Source: Oscillospiraceae bacterium
GTDB lineage: Bacteria > Bacillota > Clostridia > Oscillospirales > Oscillospiraceae
Reading direction: 5' to 3'
DNA length: 42,485 bases
Assembly (NCBI GenBank): GCA_016293865.1
Contig: JAEDDG010000014.1
Span: 1 to 42,485 of the forward strand
Part shown: in pieces, positions 39,818 to 42,485 of the stretch
How the letters are laid out: every line of letters starts with the position of its first letter
How positions within the stretch are numbered: position 1 is the stretch's first letter
Notes under the pieces: model-generated
Seen by the model: the letters and a program-made list of their open reading frames with translations, nothing else
What the model was told of the DNA's origin: nothing
Database searches by the model: none
Translations under genes and position numbers: made by a program

Positions 39818-40786
39818 TCAGTAGCCGACCGTCTCCATCACGCCGAAAGGCTGTGCAATGGAGGGGCTGATGAAAATATCGCAGGGCAGCAGCTGATAGA
39901 TGGAGCCGGGAACGTAAGGCGTCACCGGGCCGTGGGTGATCAGGCGGCTGGTCATTCTCTGCCAGCTGGAGAAGCTGCCGCCGGTGGTCAGGTTATGCTG
40001 CTCCACACGCTTTTTGGCGTGCAGCACATCACGCGGGCCGACAGTGGCCGCCTTCGGCGGGACCCATCCGCAGGCGCCGGACTGGCCGAACACACCGTGC
40101 AGAGAGTTCTGCGCAATAGTCAGCGGATGCAGAGTCACAACCTGTGCGGGCTGCTGGAAATACGGATCGTTCGTGTCCTTGATGATGTACTCTTCGCCGC
40201 TGCCGTAGTTCGGGATCAGCTCCGGGCAGGGATCGATGAACGCGATGTGGCCAGCCCAGCCCGGGCCGGAGGTGAAGTAATCAATGCCGCCGTCCGTCTT
40301 CTCGTCAATGAGGTCAGAATAGTAGCTGATGTTCTTCGTCGTGGGATACAGAACGTTTTCTTCAAGCGGGCGCAGATCGGGATCAATCTTTTCGATGAAA
40401 TACTTCATGAAAGAATAGGTGAAACCACTGCGGTAGGTCGGAGGCGCAATGTTGCCGTCCTCATCCGCCCACTCGTCCATCGTTACAAACACGCAGTTTT
40501 TGCAGCTGATGCGGTTGCGGTTGATCATCTCAGCCAGCGGCATATGGCTGTTTGGATTCGGATTTCCGAAAATCGTTGAAAACTTCTTGTTCTGCTCGTA
40601 CGACTCTTTGATGTACATGAATTTCTCAGCCAGAACGACGCTGCCGAAATTCTCCAGAATCTTGATGTGCACATCCGGATTCGGGTGCTTTTCAATTTCC
40701 TCCGGCGTCATTTTGGCCAGGCGGTCCATAATCTCCTGATTCTTAAAGGGAACCCAGTCTGCAGGCTTAAACTTAAACTCGTTCAT
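39818..40786 (-). CDS. glucosamine-6-phosphate deaminase/isomerase-like protein (divergent NagB family)
   Basis: 322 residues. The NagB/6-phosphogluconolactonase fold is shown by VTMDEWADEDG (102-111, matching the family's MDEY) and by the GPGWAGHIAFIDP stretch (174-186). In E. coli NagB the latter is G-x-DGHIAFNEP. Here the catalytic Asp (D141 in E. coli) is replaced by A178, and E148 by D185, while H180 is kept. The C-terminus VTPYVPGSIYQLLP is typical of the divergent subfamily. It may be a sugar-phosphate isomerase/deaminase with altered mechanism or substrate. ATG 40786 follows GGAGGAAC. Monocistronic with its own promoter. Confidence 0.8.
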   Translation of the reverse strand: MNEFKFKPADWVPFKNQEIMDRLAKMTPEEIEKHPNPDVHIKILENFGSVVLAEKFMYIKESYEQNKKFSTIFGNPNPNSHMPLAEMINRNRISCKNCVFVTMDEWADEDGNIAPPTYRSGFTYSFMKYFIEKIDPDLRPLEENVLYPTTKNISYYSDLIDEKTDGGIDYFTSGPGWAGHIAFIDPCPELIPNYGSGEEYIIKDTNDPYFQQPAQVVTLHPLTIAQNSLHGVFGQSGACGWVPPKAATVGPRDVLHAKKRVEQHNLTTGGSFSSWQRMTSRLITHGPVTPYVPGSIYQLLPCDIFISPSIAQPFGVMETVGY

Positions 40787-40860
40787 AATGTTCCTCCAGT
40801 TTATAGAATTTTCGCTCCCTTCTCCGGCAGATAGCCTGAAAACGGTTTGCGATGTTGGAA

Positions 40861-40869
40861 ATTATATCA
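40861..40869 (-). promoter_or_regulatory. extended -10 promoter of the NagB-like gene
   Basis: Minus strand: TGATATAAT (40869-40861), an extended -10 without a clear -35, about 75 bases before the start. The operator at 40895-40914 lies just upstream, in the place of an activator site. Confidence 0.6.
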
Positions 40870-40894
40870 AAACAACCCGCAGGAATAAAGACCT

Positions 40895-40914
40895 TTCTGC
40901 AGATTCCTGCAGAA
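40895..40914. promoter_or_regulatory. candidate operator between divergent genes
   Basis: The inverted repeat TTCTGCAG - ATTC - CTGCAGAA, 20 bases, lies between the NagB-like and serC promoters, directly upstream of the weak -35 of the former. Confidence 0.45.
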
Positions 40915-40971
40915 TTTTTGTCCCGCGGTGCACTGTCCGGCCTGCAGCGAAGCGCTTCTGATCAAAGATGA

Positions 40972-41000
40972 TTGATTTTTTACGGCGTTTGACTTATAAT
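40972..41000 (+). promoter_or_regulatory. promoter of serC
   Basis: TTGATT (40972-40977), 17 bases, perfect TATAAT (40995-41000); leader of about 50 bases. Confidence 0.75.
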
Positions 41001-41050
41001 TCAGTGCATAGCATTTTTTGAAACCAGTAACGCAAAAAGGAGAGCTGAAC

Positions 41051-42133
41051 ATGTATAACAGAATCTACAACTTCGCCGCCGGCCCGTCCATGCTCCCCCT
41101 GCCCGTTTTGGAGCAGGCCAAGGAAGACCTTCTCAATTACAAGGGTTCCGGCATGAGCGTAATGGAAATGAGTCACCGCTCCAAAGTCTATGCCGCCATC
41201 ATCTCTGAAGCAGAATCCCTGATGCACGAGGTCATGGGCATTCCGGACGATTACAAGGTCCTTTTCCTGCAGGGCGGCGCCTCTCTCCAGTTTGCCATGG
41301 TTCCCATGAACCTGATGAAAACCGGAAAAGCCGACTATGTCGTTACCGGCAACTTCTCCGGAAAGGCTTATAAGGAGGCGGCAAAATACGGCACTGCAAA
41401 TCTGGCTGCCACCACGAAGGAAGAAAACTTCACACGTATTCCGCGGCAGGATGAGCTGAAACTGGATTCTTCCGCAGATTATGTACATATCTGCTACAAC
41501 AACACCATTTTCGGCACCAAATGGTATTATACGCCGGAGACCGGCAGCGTTCCCCTTGTGGCGGACATGAGCAGCTGCATCCTCTCAGAGCCGACGGACG
41601 TGACAAAATTCGGCCTGATTTACGCCGGCGCGCAGAAAAATCTGGCGCCCGCCGGTCTGACCGTAGTGATCATCCGGAAGGATCTGATCCGCGAGGATCT
41701 GCCTGCGTTTGTGCCCTCCATGTGCAGCTACGCCCTCATGGCCAAAAATGACTCCATGTACAACACACCGCCCTGCTGGCCGATTTATATGTGCAAGCTC
41801 GGGCTGGAATGGATCCGCTCTGTGGGCGGCACTGAGGCGCTGCAGGCGCGCAACATCAAAAAGGCAAAACTCCTGTACGATTATCTGGATGCCAGCAAGC
41901 TGTTCAAAAACCCTGTCAGCCCCGAGAGCCGCAGCCTGATGAATGTGACCTTCCGTGCAGAGGACGACGAAATCAATGCACGCTTTGTGCAGGAGAGCAC
42001 AGCGGCCGGCCTGTCCAATCTGAAGGGACACCGTCTGGTGGGCGGCATGCGCGCTTCCATTTACAACGCTATGCCCTATGAAGGCGTCGAGGCGCTTGTT
42101 TCCTTTATGGAAAAATTCGAAAAAAACGTATAA
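41051..42133 (+). CDS. serC: phosphoserine aminotransferase
   Basis: 360 residues, the usual length. A PLP-dependent class V aminotransferase converting 3-phosphohydroxypyruvate and glutamate to phosphoserine. The start YNFAAGPSMLP, the GGASLQFAMVP motif, DMSSCILSEP and the PLP lysine in GAQKNLAPAG are diagnostic. ATG 41051 follows AAAGGAGAG. No serA or serB is adjacent; one of the two hydroxyacid dehydrogenases in this window could supply the preceding step, but this is not supported by more than family membership. Confidence 0.96.
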   Translation: MYNRIYNFAAGPSMLPLPVLEQAKEDLLNYKGSGMSVMEMSHRSKVYAAIISEAESLMHEVMGIPDDYKVLFLQGGASLQFAMVPMNLMKTGKADYVVTGNFSGKAYKEAAKYGTANLAATTKEENFTRIPRQDELKLDSSADYVHICYNNTIFGTKWYYTPETGSVPLVADMSSCILSEPTDVTKFGLIYAGAQKNLAPAGLTVVIIRKDLIREDLPAFVPSMCSYALMAKNDSMYNTPPCWPIYMCKLGLEWIRSVGGTEALQARNIKKAKLLYDYLDASKLFKNPVSPESRSLMNVTFRAEDDEINARFVQESTAAGLSNLKGHRLVGGMRASIYNAMPYEGVEALVSFMEKFEKNV

Positions 42134-42151
42134 GACGCGGCATTGCGCAGA

Positions 42152-42188
42152 AAGGCAGCCTGAGCCGATGCTCAGGCTGCCTTCTTTT
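42152..42188. terminator. bidirectional rho-independent terminator
   Basis: AAGGCAGCCTGAGC (42152-42165) pairs with GCTCAGGCTGCCTT (42170-42183) around CGAT, followed by CTTTT. It serves serC (plus) and probably the convergent small gene (minus). Confidence 0.9.
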
Positions 42189-42208
42189 CGTCCGGCTCCG
42201 CTGCGGAA

Positions 42209-42373
42209 TCACTGCATATGCTCTTCGGCACAGTTGTCCAGGACGCGCATGCCCATCTCACCGGGCGCCGCCACCGGAAACTCCCTGATGCTGCAGGAGT
42301 CATACAGCGGACAGAGCCGGCATTCCGGGCTGATGCGCAGATTTTCATCACAAACAGGCCTTCTGCCGTTCAT
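42209..42373 (-). CDS. small Cys-rich protein of unknown function
   Basis: 54 residues from ATG 42373, which has AGGTGA upstream. Five cysteines (8, 19, 22, 28, 48), including C-x2-C-x5-C in ECRLCPLYDSC, suggest metal or cluster binding. An upstream in-frame ATG at 42439 has no ribosome site and adds a Gly/Pro-rich tail of low plausibility. The family was not recognised. It converges on the serC terminator. Confidence 0.5.
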   Translation of the reverse strand: MNGRRPVCDENLRISPECRLCPLYDSCSIREFPVAAPGEMGMRVLDNCAEEHMQ

Positions 42374-42485
42374 CGCGCTCACCTCAGAATCAGTATGTCC
42401 GAAAATGCCCGGCGCGCCCGTGCCAAAATCCGGCAGCATCGGAATCCGTCTTCCGAAAATAAAAGTCCTTAAGACCCGCAGACAA

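Overview
The window looks like a chromosome segment of a Gram-positive anaerobic Clostridia bacterium, probably an Oscillospiraceae/Ruminococcaceae-like gut commensal. The evidence is GC-rich coding DNA with strong AGGAGG ribosome sites, a NifS/NifU-type Fe-S pair, the oxygen-sensitive class III ribonucleotide reductase NrdD/NrdG, LPXTG proteins with a class C sortase, and a YesMN-type two-component system. The species call is inference; no 16S rRNA is present.

Left third (1-12.1 kb), mostly housekeeping. It holds the 3' part of a TetM-like ribosomal-protection GTPase, a LOG-family nucleotide hydrolase, a secreted GLUG/MucBP repeat surface protein, PrmA, a small helical protein that seems to lack a normal start codon, the nifU-nifS pair divergent from an exported stalk-domain protein, an MgtC-like membrane protein, a D-2-hydroxyacid dehydrogenase, a TtcA-like tRNA thiolase, and the ribosomal pair rplM-rpsI.

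Pilus island (12.4-20.8 kb). A tight unidirectional operon encodes a dedicated signal peptidase I, a 1316-residue LPXTG protein, a SpaH-type major pilin, a class C sortase and a small LPQTG basal/minor pilin. The large protein combines nine H-x-H-x3-C motifs, a CHAP-type cysteine amidase/peptidase domain and a fibro-slime adhesin module. The island is followed by a strong terminator and then by the 5' remnant of a tyrosine recombinase, cut off exactly at that terminator. This suggests acquisition by recombination. I regard this enzyme-bearing pilus as the most interesting system in the window.

Sugar/peptide uptake region (21.3-32.5 kb). A beta-propeller glycosidase-like protein lies convergent with an oppABCDF-type ABC importer and a YesM/YesN-type sensor kinase and AraC response regulator. 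Hairpins sit between oppA and oppB and between oppF and the kinase gene, which suggests graded expression.

Right third (32.8-42.5 kb). nrdD-nrdG carries a very clear tandem NrdR operator over its promoter and an intercistronic terminator. A UroD-family protein is divergent from a three-gene operon (hydroxyacid dehydrogenase, 2-keto-3-deoxygluconate kinase, KDPG aldolase), which forms an Entner-Doudoroff-like lower branch for sugar acids. A divergent NagB-like isomerase lacks a canonical catalytic aspartate, followed by serC and a small Cys-rich protein. Several intergenic regions hold well-formed sigma-A promoters with palindromic candidate operators. No CRISPR array, tRNA, rRNA or intact insertion sequence was recognised.
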